A stretch of 64,000 nucleotides of DNA from Desulfomonile tiedjei (GCA_016212925.1 JACRDF010000050.1:1-64000); one strand, 5' to 3'. Counted from the stretch's first letter, positions 35,773 to 44,716 are shown. Notes: generated from the sequence alone by a model not told the origin. Program-made: numbers and translations.

Positions 35773-36567
35773 ATGAACCATTCAGGAGAGGGCGGTGGAC
35801 TGTTGACGCGAAGGCTCTTGCCGGCCCCGCTGTACGTGTTGCGAGGTGCTTTGTTTCTTTGGGCGCACCGCGAACTCTGGAAGTATGCCGCGGCGCCACT
35901 GGCAATAAGTCTAGTGGTGCTTGGCGGTTCCTACATATTGCTTTACTATGTCTTCTCCCATTTGGTAGGCCAAATGATGGGTGGGGAATGGTACTGGCAG
36001 GCCCTGTACTATATGCTTCTTGTAATAGTCGGCCTGATTGTGCTTGTTGTTTTCTTCTTTATTTTCACACTGGTTGCGTCCGCGCTGGCTTCACCGTTTA
36101 ATGAGGTGATTTCTCAAAAGACCGAACAGATAATTACCGGCACATTCCACGAGGCCCCTTTCTCAGCCGCGCTGCTGCTTAAGGACTCGGGTCGAGCAAT
36201 CGCCCATTCTTTCAGGATTCTTGGCTTATACATTCTGTTGCTGGTGCTTGTTCTTCCGCTACTGCTGATTCCCGGAATCGGCTCCCTTCTGTTTGCCGTA
36301 GCAAGCGCACTGTTATCCGCGTACAAGTTTGCTCACGAATATCTAGGATATCCAATGGACCGGCGCCGGTTCTCGTGGCAAGAAAAGAGGGCCTTCCTCA
36401 AATCCGGATTCCGCTCCATAATGGGCTTTGGACTCGGCAACCTGGTAATCGCCTCGATTCCCGTGGTGAATCTCTTTTTTATTCCTGCCGCGGTAGTGGG
36501 TGGAACGCTGCTTTTCTTAGATTTGAACGAGCCGGAACAAATTCACGCTTCAAGAGGGACAACTTGA
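35773..36567 (+). CDS. EI24/CysZ-like membrane protein
   Basis: The 264-aa product has about five hydrophobic segments and the EI24-domain pattern: an N-terminal helix pair, ALASPFNEVISQKTEQIITG near residues 109-128, then FRILGLYILLLVLVLPLLLIPG and a helix with AHEYLGYPMDRR. CysZ relatives import sulfate, but EI24 proteins are diverse and a sulfate role is only possible. It lies 32 nt after the SelW-like gene. No strong ribosome site is seen. Confidence 0.8.
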   Translation: MNHSGEGGGLLTRRLLPAPLYVLRGALFLWAHRELWKYAAAPLAISLVVLGGSYILLYYVFSHLVGQMMGGEWYWQALYYMLLVIVGLIVLVVFFFIFTLVASALASPFNEVISQKTEQIITGTFHEAPFSAALLLKDSGRAIAHSFRILGLYILLLVLVLPLLLIPGIGSLLFAVASALLSAYKFAHEYLGYPMDRRRFSWQEKRAFLKSGFRSIMGFGLGNLVIASIPVVNLFFIPAAVVGGTLLFLDLNEPEQIHASRGTT

Positions 36568-37126
36568 GGTGATTCGGCATGTAACCATTCAGTCTTGCGG
36601 GGGTAGAAGGGATTCTGAGCCCTGAAGGGGCGTACCAACGGTAGCCACGGGTGTAACCCGTGGACTGGAAGTACTGCTCCAGCCCTGAATCACCGACCCT
36701 GGAGGGGTCGACCAATCCCGAAGTCCAACTCATATTCATGGTCGACCCCTCCAGGGTCGGTGATCCAAATGATTGTGTGGACCATTGTCCACGGGCTTAC
36801 GCCCGTGGCTACTCTTGGGCTGCCCCTTCGGGGCATGGGAGACGCTCCCGCACATAAGTGAATGATCACTTCGGCATTGTTGCGGCAATTGACACGGTGC
36901 CCTCGATGAGCTAAAACGCAAAAGGATCTGCGCCGGCGAGGAAATTCCCCGGGGAAAATCCTCTTCTGGAGAAAAGCCTCCGCGGTAATCTCCGTGTGTT
37001 CCTGCCCGCGGGTCAACGAGCACAGGTTTTGCGTCTTGCCCTAACCCCAGTCTGCCTCGGATCTATGAAGATTTATGACAATAATCCCTTGCTCAAAGGC
37101 AAGGTGGAACCAGCTTCGGGGAAGCC
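36568..37126 (+). other. Intergenic region dominated by a large foldback
   Basis: This 559-base gap has no supported gene. The element 36620-36834 folds on itself; the rest (36850-37126) shows no repeat, promoter or open frame worth reporting. Confidence 0.5.
36620..36834. repeat. 215-bp foldback with a perfect 26-bp inner inverted repeat
   Basis: Inner arms 36689-36714 and 36739-36764 are perfect complements of 26 bp around a 24-base centre. Outside them lie two hairpins, CCACGGGT-gta-ACCCGTGG (36645-36663) and CCACGGGC-ttac-GCCCGTGG (36789-36808), whose flanks (CCCTGAAGGGGC and GCCCCTTCGGGGC) match each other in inverted orientation. The whole makes one long imperfect foldback, probably a dispersed intergenic repeat. 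Confidence 0.7.
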
Positions 37127-37642
37127 ATGATCACAAGGTGTACGCACTGCGGCGGCTTGATGAGGATAAACGAGAACGCTCTTCCCGAAGGCCGTTCGGT
37201 CAAGGTTCGCTGTCCCCTTTGCAACGAAATCGGCCCTTTACAGGATGCCGCCTCCGCTAGCGGGCCTGCCGAAGGCGGGGGTGGTTCTGCTACTCGGCCC
37301 CATGACCAAACTACCAGTGAATCCGGCGCCACTCCATCGGACGGCGGAGCAAAAGGCTCTCCGTCACGAATAACGGGGGACTTCCGTTTCCCCGCGGAAC
37401 ATGGACCCGTTTCGGCCCCGAAGAGGATGTTCAGCCGTAAGGTGAAGATGCTGTTATGGATTATAGGATCACTCCTGGTGGTAGGCTTCTTTGCTTTGCT
37501 CGTTAACATAATCCTACCGGGCCCGTACGGAGGCGGCTCGGACACCGGATTGCCGTCCAGCGAAGAGTCTTCCACCAGGCCGGAAAAACCTCGGCCATCG
37601 CAATTGGAAAGGGAATCCGGGCGTATTCCGGCCCGACGCTGA
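37127..37642 (+). CDS. Zinc-ribbon membrane protein
   Basis: The 171-aa product begins with the Cys-pair module ITRCTHCGGLMRINENALP followed by VRCPLCNEIG, the MJ0042-like zinc-ribbon pattern, then about 70 residues of Pro/Gly/Ser-rich linker and one membrane helix (about residues 110-130, MLLWIIGSLLVVGFFALLV). The outer tail is short and charged. Function unknown. It has a GGGGAAG site and lies 93 nt before dgt. Confidence 0.65.
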   Translation: MITRCTHCGGLMRINENALPEGRSVKVRCPLCNEIGPLQDAASASGPAEGGGGSATRPHDQTTSESGATPSDGGAKGSPSRITGDFRFPAEHGPVSAPKRMFSRKVKMLLWIIGSLLVVGFFALLVNIILPGPYGGGSDTGLPSSEESSTRPEKPRPSQLERESGRIPARR

Positions 37643-37735
37643 GATGTTCCCTGGTCAGCTCACCCCGGTTGGCCGAACCGAATTTGGCCGCGCTTCATAA
37701 CCCAAATCCTAAGCGCGTGGCCGCAGGACAGACCC

Positions 37736-38902
37736 GTGATTGTAGTTCGCTCGATACAGGAACAGAGAGAAAGAGCGTACCTTGCGCCGTACGCCCTTTT
37801 GTCCGAGAACTCGCGTGGCAGAGTCCATCCGGAAGAAGAGTGCATGTACCGCACCTCTTTCCAGAGAGACAGAGACAGGATAATACATTCAAAGGCATTC
37901 CGCAGGCTCGAGTACAAGACCCAGGTGTTCGCGTACTACGAGGGTGACCATTACAGAACAAGACTCACTCATACCCTTGAGGTGGCTCAGATTGCCCGAA
38001 GCGTGGCACAGTACTTGGGAGCAAATGAAGACCTCACTCATGCCGTGGCGCTGGCCCATGATTTAGGACATACCCCTTTCGGTCACGCCGGGGAACAATC
38101 TCTCCACGCTCTGATGGCCGACAATGGAGGATTCGAGCACAATACCCAGTCATTGAGAGTCGTGGACTTGCTCGAAGCAAGGTACCCCGAGTTCCCCGGA
38201 CTCAACCTGACGCACGAAACTCGTTCCGGAATAATTAGGCATTCGACCGTCTACGATCATGCCCCGGAAGAATCGCTCAGGGAGTTCATGGCTGAGCCTC
38301 AACCGTCGCTGGAAGCTCAAATTGTCAACCTTGCGGATGAGATCGCCTACAATTGCCACGACATTGAGGATGGGCTGCGGTCAGGTTTTTTCGATGAGCG
38401 CGATCTTTCAGAGCTGGAAGTTTGGAATGAAGTGACGCGAATCATCAGGGACCGCTATCCGGATCTGGATAGGGACACTCTTCTGTATCAATGCATCCGT
38501 CTACTGATCGACGCGTTCATACGGGACCTTGTGAAAGCCACAGAGGAAGCTCTTGCTGAGGGCTCTTTCCAGACCCCTCAGCAGATTGTCAACATGATTA
38601 GTCCGGCAGCCGCTTTTTCTCCCCGGATGCAGAAATGGAAAGTTCAACTTAACGGGTTTTTGTATCAGCGATTCTACACCCACCACAAAATAATGCGGAT
38701 GCAGTACAAGGCAAACCGCCTGCTGACCGACCTTTTTGAGGAATATGTCAAACGCCCCTCGCAGCTCCCTCCAGGGGTCCAAAAGAGAATTTCAGCTAAT
38801 GTGGAGCCGCCTGAAAGAATAGTCTGCGACTATATTGCCGGCATGACGGACCGCTTCGCTCTCGACGAACATCGGAAGCTCTTCCTGCCTTACGAGTACT
38901 GA
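37736..38902 (+). CDS. dgt: Deoxyguanosinetriphosphate triphosphohydrolase-like protein
   Basis: Dgt hydrolyses dGTP (or other dNTPs) to the nucleoside and tripolyphosphate, controlling dNTP pools. The 388-aa product has the HD-domain motifs RTRLTHTLEVAQIARSV, AHDLGHTPFGHAGE and AYNCHDIEDGLRSG, and the DRDRIIHSKAFRRLEYKTQV signature of the family. Start GTG 37736 after CAGGACAG is chosen because it gives the usual length. Convergent with mobA, 13 nt apart. Confidence 0.92.
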   Translation: MIVVRSIQEQRERAYLAPYALLSENSRGRVHPEEECMYRTSFQRDRDRIIHSKAFRRLEYKTQVFAYYEGDHYRTRLTHTLEVAQIARSVAQYLGANEDLTHAVALAHDLGHTPFGHAGEQSLHALMADNGGFEHNTQSLRVVDLLEARYPEFPGLNLTHETRSGIIRHSTVYDHAPEESLREFMAEPQPSLEAQIVNLADEIAYNCHDIEDGLRSGFFDERDLSELEVWNEVTRIIRDRYPDLDRDTLLYQCIRLLIDAFIRDLVKATEEALAEGSFQTPQQIVNMISPAAAFSPRMQKWKVQLNGFLYQRFYTHHKIMRMQYKANRLLTDLFEEYVKRPSQLPPGVQKRISANVEPPERIVCDYIAGMTDRFALDEHRKLFLPYEY

Positions 38903-38915
38903 TCTCGCCACACAG

Positions 38916-39575
38916 CTACGGACATGGATGGGGGTTGGCTTCGTCCAGCTCCCGGGCGGTTTCTCGGGCCCTTTGAAGATCCTCGGGGGTGTTGAGGTTC
39001 ACGATGAAGCGAAGGCCGGGATCAAAAACCCTCAGGTCCTGCTCCGGGATTTCCAAGACCTTCACCCTGTTCAGGAAGTCGATAATCTTGAGATTGCCCT
39101 CATTGAGGAGTTCCTCGATGAACGGGAGGCATCGGCGAGAATAGATTGCGTGGAGAGGCTCCAAATACCCATGGACACGAGGAATGACCACATCGTGATC
39201 GTTAATCAAATCAACCATGTACCTGATGGGCCTATGAAGGATAAACGGCATGTCGCACGCGACCAGGAACCCGTGGTCCGCCGTGCATACTGAAAGCCCT
39301 GTGTACAGTCCGCCCAGAGAGCCGGTCCCCGGAAACTTATCTCTGAACATCGGAAGAGCTAGAAATTCAAAATCTTCGGGGGAATTGGTCACCACCACGG
39401 TTTCGATGAACAGTTCCCTTAGTGTGGAAGCCTCTCGTTCAATTATTCTCCGGCCTCCCACCTCCAGAAGGGCTTTCTTGATGCCTCCCATTCGACGCGA
39501 CTTGCCTCCGGCGAGAAGGATCCCCGAAACTGAAGCCGATCTGGCATTGATGATGGTGCGCGACTGTTCAAGCAT
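38916..39575 (-). CDS. mobA: Molybdenum cofactor guanylyltransferase-like protein
   Basis: MobA transfers GMP to molybdopterin for bis-MGD enzymes such as formate dehydrogenase. The 219-aa product has the nucleotide-binding start GILLAGGKSRRMGGIKKAL, GTGSLGGLYTGL, VACDMPFI and VNLNTPEDL of the family. ATG 39575 is the preferred start; a TTG at 39650 would add 25 residues with no homology evident. No strong ribosome site is seen for either. No other molybdenum genes are adjacent. Confidence 0.85.
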   Translation of the reverse strand: MLEQSRTIINARSASVSGILLAGGKSRRMGGIKKALLEVGGRRIIEREASTLRELFIETVVVTNSPEDFEFLALPMFRDKFPGTGSLGGLYTGLSVCTADHGFLVACDMPFILHRPIRYMVDLINDHDVVIPRVHGYLEPLHAIYSRRCLPFIEELLNEGNLKIIDFLNRVKVLEIPEQDLRVFDPGLRFIVNLNTPEDLQRARETARELDEANPHPCP

Positions 39576-39694
39576 GAGGTTTTGAAGCGTCTGGCGATTC
39601 TTCGAAAAACTTGGGGCGTTTTCGGGCAAGAGGTCTAGAGCGATTCTCAAAAGTTCCGCCCGAAGGGCATCGCACTGCGGGACAAGCCGGCAGT

Positions 39695-39741
39695 GACACC
39701 CACAAGTTGATCCGTGATTACTTTCGAGAACCGCTATAATA
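39695..39741 (+). repeat. Dispersed repeat copy A (ACTTTCGAG family)
   Basis: This 47-base stretch matches 40868-40914 at about four bases in five, including CCGTGATTACTTTCGAG. It lies in the gap between mobA and the gene at 39827, close to an inverted GCGGGAC-type hairpin region. No gene function; member of a dispersed family. Confidence 0.65.
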
Positions 39742-39826
39742 CCAGTGTGCGCTTAAGCGAACAAGGTTGGATGAGGGTCCCTTCCGGCGAAGGCCAATCC
39801 GTATAAGATGTCGGGCCGGCTTTCGG

Positions 39827-40585
39827 CTATTGACTTGCAGGGCCTTTCTTCAGAGGTTGGGTGTCGGTCTTACCCCGTTCCGGTGCGGCCTGGTCCGGCT
39901 GAACTTCCTGAGCCAGCTGAAGGCCTTTTTTGGTCAGGCGCTCGTAATTCCTGGACAACTCCGTGAGCTGTTGGCTGTACAGATTGAGGCTCTTCTGATA
40001 CTCATCGTACCGATCCCTACAAGACCTCTCCTTGACGAACCGATTGAGCGAATTCACGACCAACTCTCTGAGAAGCATCAGTCTCTTATAAATTACCAAC
40101 TGCTGGACTATGTTGTCGTCAATGGATTGCAGGGTCGGGAACCGACTCTTGTCGCAGATGTTCATCAGGCGAAACGCGAGTTGGTCATAGCTGCCCAACG
40201 TTTGCTTGATCCCCCAGATTTTCTCGTTGATGTCCACCAGCAGTTCAGCGAATCTCTTGTATGGTTCAAAAGCGGTAACAGGCCGGTCAAAGACCTTGAA
40301 TTCGATTTTGTCCACCCATTCGGCTTCCTCAAAAGCCAGGTAGCCGCCTGTCATGACGCGAAATACCGCGCCGGGGTTGAGGTCCCGGTCACGCACCAGT
40401 TCCGTGCTCTGAGGTACTAGTTCACCGACCCTAATTTTTCTGTGATCCGGTGTCTTTGTGGTGATTTCAAACCTGCCGTCTGTTACCTTTTCGGGAGGTG
40501 GGACCTCCTGAGAGCCTGCCACACAGGGCAGCAAAGTCAGTGCCAGCAAACAAAGCAAACGGACCAAAACCAGGCTCTTGTTCAT
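39827..40585 (-). CDS. Predicted secreted coiled-coil-rich protein
   Basis: The 252-aa product has a signal peptide MNKSLVLVRLLCLLALTLLP (residues 1-20) cleaved near Gly24, then a mostly helical domain rich in Arg, Glu and Leu from about residue 85. A C-terminal Lys/Gln/Pro tail ends the protein. No family was recognised. Start ATG 40585 has a good GAGGAGAAG site and is preceded by the strong promoter at 40665-40694. Confidence 0.65.
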   Translation of the reverse strand: MNKSLVLVRLLCLLALTLLPCVAGSQEVPPPEKVTDGRFEITTKTPDHRKIRVGELVPQSTELVRDRDLNPGAVFRVMTGGYLAFEEAEWVDKIEFKVFDRPVTAFEPYKRFAELLVDINEKIWGIKQTLGSYDQLAFRLMNICDKSRFPTLQSIDDNIVQQLVIYKRLMLLRELVVNSLNRFVKERSCRDRYDEYQKSLNLYSQQLTELSRNYERLTKKGLQLAQEVQPDQAAPERGKTDTQPLKKGPASQ

Positions 40586-40664
40586 CGCGCTTCTCCTCGT
40601 AGGCAACATGAGCTACAGCAGGTCTAAAATTTCTGAACCTTGGCATTTACACCGAATCTGTCAA

Positions 40665-40694
40665 ATTATACTTGATAAATCGGCGCAATGTCAA
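40665..40694 (-). promoter_or_regulatory. Sigma70-type promoter for the gene starting at 40585
   Basis: On the minus strand TTGACA (40694-40689) and TATAAT (40670-40665) are perfect boxes 18 bases apart. They lie about 80 nt upstream of the ATG at 40585. Strong by sequence. Confidence 0.75.
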
Positions 40695-40852
40695 GATTTA
40701 CATAAACAAATTCTGGGTTTGCCGCTCTGGTACAAACCTTGTCCCCTGGCGATTGCAGCCACGCGGCCGGTGCATTCCGAACCCCGAACCGCCCGGATCT
40801 GCCCCGACCGCGAAGTGATGGTGGTTCTCAAAAGTCTTTTCCGAATGGGGTC

Positions 40853-40914
40853 GTCCCGCGTTGGCGGGACACCCGCAAGTCAAACCGTGATTACTTTCGA
40901 GGATTGCTACAACA
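40853..40914 (+). repeat. Dispersed repeat copy B with hairpin
   Basis: A 7-bp hairpin GTCCCGC-gttg-GCGGGAC (40853-40870) runs directly into the 47-base repeat starting at 40868, which contains CCGTGATTACTTTCGAG. Copy A at 39695-39741 is close in sequence; copy C at 51217-51261 is more diverged. It sits just downstream of the secreted ankyrin gene. Confidence 0.65.
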
Positions 40915-40916
40915 AT

Positions 40917-41933
40917 CTATTCCGAACCGGAGAGAATGTCCCAAGGGACTATGATTTTGCCTCCACGCGCCGCGATAATTCTCGCGATTGCCCCTTTGCC
41001 GTTAACGTCGGCCATCGCTAAGGGAGAGTAACCCGAGTCCGACACGACGTTGACATCCGCGCCGCGTTCCACCAGGAGGCTTACCACTGCAGGGCTTTTT
41101 CCATCCACCGCAACCAGCAGAGGGGTCCTGCGATCATCCATGGCGGAGTTCACGTTTACGCCTTTGTCCAGCATGAGCTTCACTATATCCGCGTCGCCGG
41201 ATGAGACTGCGGCCATCAGGGCGTTCCAACCGCCGGCAATCCTCGAGCCGAACGGGGACTCTATGAATGCGGTGCCCTTGGTGCGATTCTTCGTGCTTGC
41301 GTCTTTTTCCAAGAGCAATCTCACCACGTCTTTATGCCCGCGCTCTGCAGCCATCATCAGGGGCGTGACATTGTCCATACTTGCTGAATCGACATCACCC
41401 CCGGCTTCCAGAATCTGTCTCACCTCATTGAGATTACCGCGCCTGGCCGCGTTCAAGAGCAGGTATCCCAGTGGCTTGACCTCATAGTCCCCCTGTGCGA
41501 GAGCGGCCGCTGTACCGGCCGCACTGGGACGCCTTACCGCTATGCTTAGACGAAGCACCTGGTCCTTGTTGAACAACGACGCGGCATCCGTCACACCCCG
41601 TGCGTCGGTCGTGGCAATGGCAATCCGTTCCCTTAGCGATCTCGCGCCGGCCGTCCGACCGCTGACAAGAACCGTACTGCTGGTGCCTCGTTCCTCCCAT
41701 ACTCCCGAAGGCGACAGCTCAAATTTCACGGTAACTGCCACCGGGTCCGGGGTCGGTTTTACAAAGAAGACCGTGCCGGTCCACACCAGCGTCAGGGTCC
41801 CCATATCCTCCTCTATGAGAAGTCTGTCCCCGACGACATTGATCACGCCCGGATTGTAAACCTGAGCGGTTGCGGTTCCGCTCAACAGCAACAAGGCGGC
41901 AAAAAGAACCACTAACCCAACTGGCTTCCTCAT
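40917..41933 (-). CDS. Secreted ankyrin-repeat protein
   Basis: The 338-aa product has a signal peptide (residues 1-24, LVVLFAALLLLSGTATAQ) and a beta-rich N-terminal domain of about 140 residues, then four to five ankyrin repeats with NVTPLMMAAERGHKDVVRLL and GWNALMAAVSSGDADIVKLM patterns. Export of ankyrin repeats is unusual; the protein is probably periplasmic. Start ATG 41933 follows AGGAGG. Function unknown. Confidence 0.8.
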   Translation of the reverse strand: MRKPVGLVVLFAALLLLSGTATAQVYNPGVINVVGDRLLIEEDMGTLTLVWTGTVFFVKPTPDPVAVTVKFELSPSGVWEERGTSSTVLVSGRTAGARSLRERIAIATTDARGVTDAASLFNKDQVLRLSIAVRRPSAAGTAAALAQGDYEVKPLGYLLLNAARRGNLNEVRQILEAGGDVDSASMDNVTPLMMAAERGHKDVVRLLLEKDASTKNRTKGTAFIESPFGSRIAGGWNALMAAVSSGDADIVKLMLDKGVNVNSAMDDRRTPLLVAVDGKSPAVVSLLVERGADVNVVSDSGYSPLAMADVNGKGAIARIIAARGGKIIVPWDILSGSE

Positions 41934-42241
41934 GTGGAACCTCCTGGTGTCTGTCTCGCAATAGAAATTAGACGGGCTGCTGCTTTGGAAACGGCTCAGT
42001 GCCCCCATTTCACTGCGTCGGCCCCATGTAGCTCGTGCACGCGGCGCTGGTGTCGCCGCCTATGCTTGCGGGGCCCACTTCTCATCAAGATGACGCGGAT
42101 CTGTACTACGATATCACATTTGGCCGCGCGGCTACTAAGCATTTCAGGGGCTTGCTGACCTCTCTTGGGTTAAGTTGTTGACAAAATGGACAAAATTCGA
42201 TATAAGAAGGTACGTTTTGTGTACGCTGTAAGGGGGACAAG
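41934..42241 (+). other. Divergent intergenic region with a plus-strand promoter
   Basis: A 308-base gap separates divergent genes. The plus-strand promoter at 42178-42206 serves the 709-aa gene. No minus-strand promoter pair is convincing, and no operator dyad was recognised. Confidence 0.4.
42178..42206 (+). promoter_or_regulatory. Sigma70-type promoter for the gene at 42242
   Basis: TTGACA (42178-42183) and TATAAG (42201-42206) are 17 bases apart, 35 nt before the ATG. A near-consensus promoter. Confidence 0.75.
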
Positions 42242-44371
42242 ATGAAAGCCAGTGGCATAGCTCTAGTCTGCTGCCTGGCGTTGCTTTGTGCTTGGGCCTG
42301 CCCCGACAAAGCCTCTGCTGTAGAGCGGAAAAGCGTCGACGATCTGCTCTTGGAGGCCTTTGAGGCCGAAAAAGCCGGCGGCGATTCCGTCAAGGTAATG
42401 GAGAAGTTTCAAGCTGTCCTTAGCTCCGATCCTGACAACTATTTCGCTCTCCTGAAGATGGGTTTGATGAAGGAGGCGGAAGAAGGCACCGGGTCCGGCT
42501 CAGCGGCTGCCAATTATCTCCTTCGCGCGGCCCTGGCCAAACCCAATAGTCCGGAAGCCTTTCTTTACCTGGCACAACTGTATTACAAAATAGGCTACAT
42601 ACCGGAAGGTGATGCCTACCTTAGAATGGCCCAGGGATTCGGTCGAGGCCTGAATTACGAAGGCGTCTGCTTGCTGGGTTGGCGATATGAAGACACGGGG
42701 AATTACTTCGCCGCTGTCATGACATATGCTCCCGCGGCGCTTTCCCTCGATTCCCAATTCCGCGGAGACCCTTTTCTGATCAAGCGTCTCTACACAGCCG
42801 CTCTCATGTCCGGTAAACCGTACGACTGGGTTTACGAGGTCAGCCGGTTACTCTTCCGCCAAACGGGCGGGGAGATAATTGATCTGGTCAACGACTACGT
42901 CCTCCAGGGATTCCTCAGATCTCCGCGTCTCAGAGCCGCTTATTCGCAGAAAGAGGCTGCCGAATTGATCATGCGGCAGCTCATCCTCAATGAACTTAAA
43001 AGTTACGCGGACCTGGCCAATCGTGTCCCTGAACGCTACGAAATGCCTACGGCTTTGTACAAACTGGTCTACTGCGATCCGTCCGAGATTCGCGGAAAAC
43101 CATTCAAGGACCCTTACGAAGCATTTGTCCACGCCTTACCCGACACCGCCGGAGAGCATGAGCGAGTTCTGGGGGAGCTTCTGACTATCCGTGAAGAAGC
43201 GCTCAAAGAAATTGCCGCTGCCAAGAACGATGAAGAAAAGGCGAGGCGATTGCTATCGTGGCTAAAGAAGAACGTTCTAAAGGATTATAGCGCCATCGAA
43301 GGTGCTTCGGCCAAGAGTGTCGTGGACCAAAAGAAGTTCGACGCCGTGACCGGGACCATCCTGTATGTTCTGCTGGCGCAAGACGGGAAACTGAATTCAA
43401 GGGCCTTGTTGCTTCCGGGTCATGCTTATTCAGTGGTAATGGTGGGCGACAGGACGATAGTAATAGACCCGGCGGTTGAAACCAATGAGGGTTTCGATAT
43501 AAAACTCGAGACCCTGGCTGGTTTTAGGGATCGAGATGCGGCCTTGAACCAAACTCGCCACGAAACTTTGGACGAGGTTTCGGCTCCAATGGAGCTGGTC
43601 GCGCAGGAATTCGCGGACGTGGCTGTCAAGTCGGTGGATCTGCTGGCTCTCAACAAATACGAATCCTTGTTCAGGCGCATACTGAAAGAGCAGTTCGGCT
43701 TCGATGACACCACTCAAACCGAGTTGATACGGGGACTGCGACGCTACGGATTCGCACGAGTACCCGCAGGAGACGAATTCTTCAGCCTTTCGCTCAACTC
43801 TCCTGAGTTTGGAAATCTGACCCGGCAGATGGCTGCGGCTGACGACCGGTTCAGACAGGAGACCATCCGGCAATATGAGCGTAATATCCACATCCTGAGA
43901 ACTGCCAGGAAGTTAGCGCCGTTTGACATGAAATTCAGAGACCTCCTGGATGACTCTATAATAAAACTGGCACGATACGAATATGAAGTCGCTAACACCG
44001 CCATGGTGGAACGGGCCGCAGAGCGTGTGAGAAAATTCCTGGAAATCAACGAGGCCGAATTGCCTGCGCTCTTGCAGGCATTGGGAGGGGCTAAAGGCTC
44101 TGCTGCCGCGGGGCTCCTGAAAAGAACCGCCAGAGCACAGGCTGCAGATGGAACCGAGGAAGAACGAAGGGAGAATTGGGCCCAGGAGCGCGATTATTGG
44201 CTCAAAGGGCTGAAGCGGCTCGCGGACGCGGTCAGGCAGTACCCATGCGATGACCGGCTGAGAAGATCTCTCGCCGAGGTTTACAGCAAAGGCCTTACCC
44301 TCGCGGAACAGCGACAAGATCTGGCGTTTGGCGACGAATTGAAGAAGTACACCGCGGGGTTGACGCCGTAA
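42242..44371 (+). CDS. Large exported helical protein with degenerate transglutaminase-like core
   Basis: The 709-aa product has a signal peptide (residues 1-26, ALVCCLALLCAWACPDKASA) and TPR-like helical repeats through residue about 290. Residues about 365-415 resemble the transglutaminase-like core, with His394 in PGHAYS and Asp409 in VIDPA spaced as in the active protein at 33894, but no Cys stands in the expected upstream helix (the segment reads DAVTGTILYVLL). It may be a non-catalytic binding module. ATG 42242 follows AAGGGGGAC. Function unknown. Confidence 0.65.
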   Translation: MKASGIALVCCLALLCAWACPDKASAVERKSVDDLLLEAFEAEKAGGDSVKVMEKFQAVLSSDPDNYFALLKMGLMKEAEEGTGSGSAAANYLLRAALAKPNSPEAFLYLAQLYYKIGYIPEGDAYLRMAQGFGRGLNYEGVCLLGWRYEDTGNYFAAVMTYAPAALSLDSQFRGDPFLIKRLYTAALMSGKPYDWVYEVSRLLFRQTGGEIIDLVNDYVLQGFLRSPRLRAAYSQKEAAELIMRQLILNELKSYADLANRVPERYEMPTALYKLVYCDPSEIRGKPFKDPYEAFVHALPDTAGEHERVLGELLTIREEALKEIAAAKNDEEKARRLLSWLKKNVLKDYSAIEGASAKSVVDQKKFDAVTGTILYVLLAQDGKLNSRALLLPGHAYSVVMVGDRTIVIDPAVETNEGFDIKLETLAGFRDRDAALNQTRHETLDEVSAPMELVAQEFADVAVKSVDLLALNKYESLFRRILKEQFGFDDTTQTELIRGLRRYGFARVPAGDEFFSLSLNSPEFGNLTRQMAAADDRFRQETIRQYERNIHILRTARKLAPFDMKFRDLLDDSIIKLARYEYEVANTAMVERAAERVRKFLEINEAELPALLQALGGAKGSAAAGLLKRTARAQAADGTEEERRENWAQERDYWLKGLKRLADAVRQYPCDDRLRRSLAEVYSKGLTLAEQRQDLAFGDELKKYTAGLTP

Positions 44372-44424
44372 CGGCGGTGTGCAAGCCCTATCTTGTCGGT
44401 TCAACAATAATCGGAGTTGAAAGA

Positions 44425-44507
44425 CGCGGGGCTTCTGAGCCCCGCGGTCGGTTTACGCTAAACCCTGAATAATAGTCGATGGACCGGCGGAATGCCGGTC
44501 CATCGAC
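44425..44507. repeat. Two adjacent perfect hairpins
   Basis: CGCGGGGCT-tctg-AGCCCCGCG (44425-44446) is a 9-bp stem. GTCGATGGACCGGC-ggaat-GCCGGTCCATCGAC (44475-44507) is a perfect 14-bp stem. They start 54 and 104 nt after the 709-aa gene and may be terminators or parts of a REP-type repeat. Confidence 0.65.
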
Positions 44508-44543
44508 GACCCGCCAAATACTGGTCCTACTTGCCCCGAAGCA

Positions 44544-44633
44544 CCGTTTCCCCCGCGCACCTGGACACTTGTCAACAGCTCATCCTATAGCGCGGGCACG
44601 GGGCCCGTTTCCCCCCGCGCACCTGAACGCTTG
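44544..44633 (+). repeat. Pair of ~28-bp direct repeats
   Basis: The units at 44544-44571 and 44605-44633 share CCGTTTCCCCC then GCGCACCTG and end CTTG, with three small differences. Their starts are 61 bases apart. The meaning is unknown; a small tandem duplication is the simplest view. Confidence 0.6.
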
Positions 44634-44654
44634 CCTTTCCTATTCCGAATTCTA

Positions 44655-44683
44655 TTGCAAAGATCTGTACCCGCCCATAGAAT
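44655..44683 (+). promoter_or_regulatory. Promoter for the small gene at 44717
   Basis: TTGCAA (44655-44660) and TAGAAT (44678-44683) are 17 bases apart and end 33 nt before the TTG start. Confidence 0.5.
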
Positions 44684-44716
44684 GAGCTATAGAAGAGTTG
44701 TGAAAAGGGGCCTCTT

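Larger units (their letters stand above)
40586..40916 (+). other. Intergenic region with promoter and repeat copy B
   Basis: A 331-base gap between the secreted helical protein and the secreted ankyrin gene, both on the minus strand. It holds a near-consensus minus-strand promoter at 40665-40694 and the dispersed repeat copy B with its hairpin at 40853-40914. Nothing else was seen. Confidence 0.5.
44372..44716 (+). other. Intergenic region with hairpins and a direct repeat
   Basis: This 345-base gap has two strong hairpins (44425-44446 and 44475-44507), a direct repeat (44544-44571 and 44605-44633) and the promoter at 44655-44683. No gene is supported. The first hairpin may end transcription of the 709-aa gene although it has no U tract. 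Confidence 0.5.
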
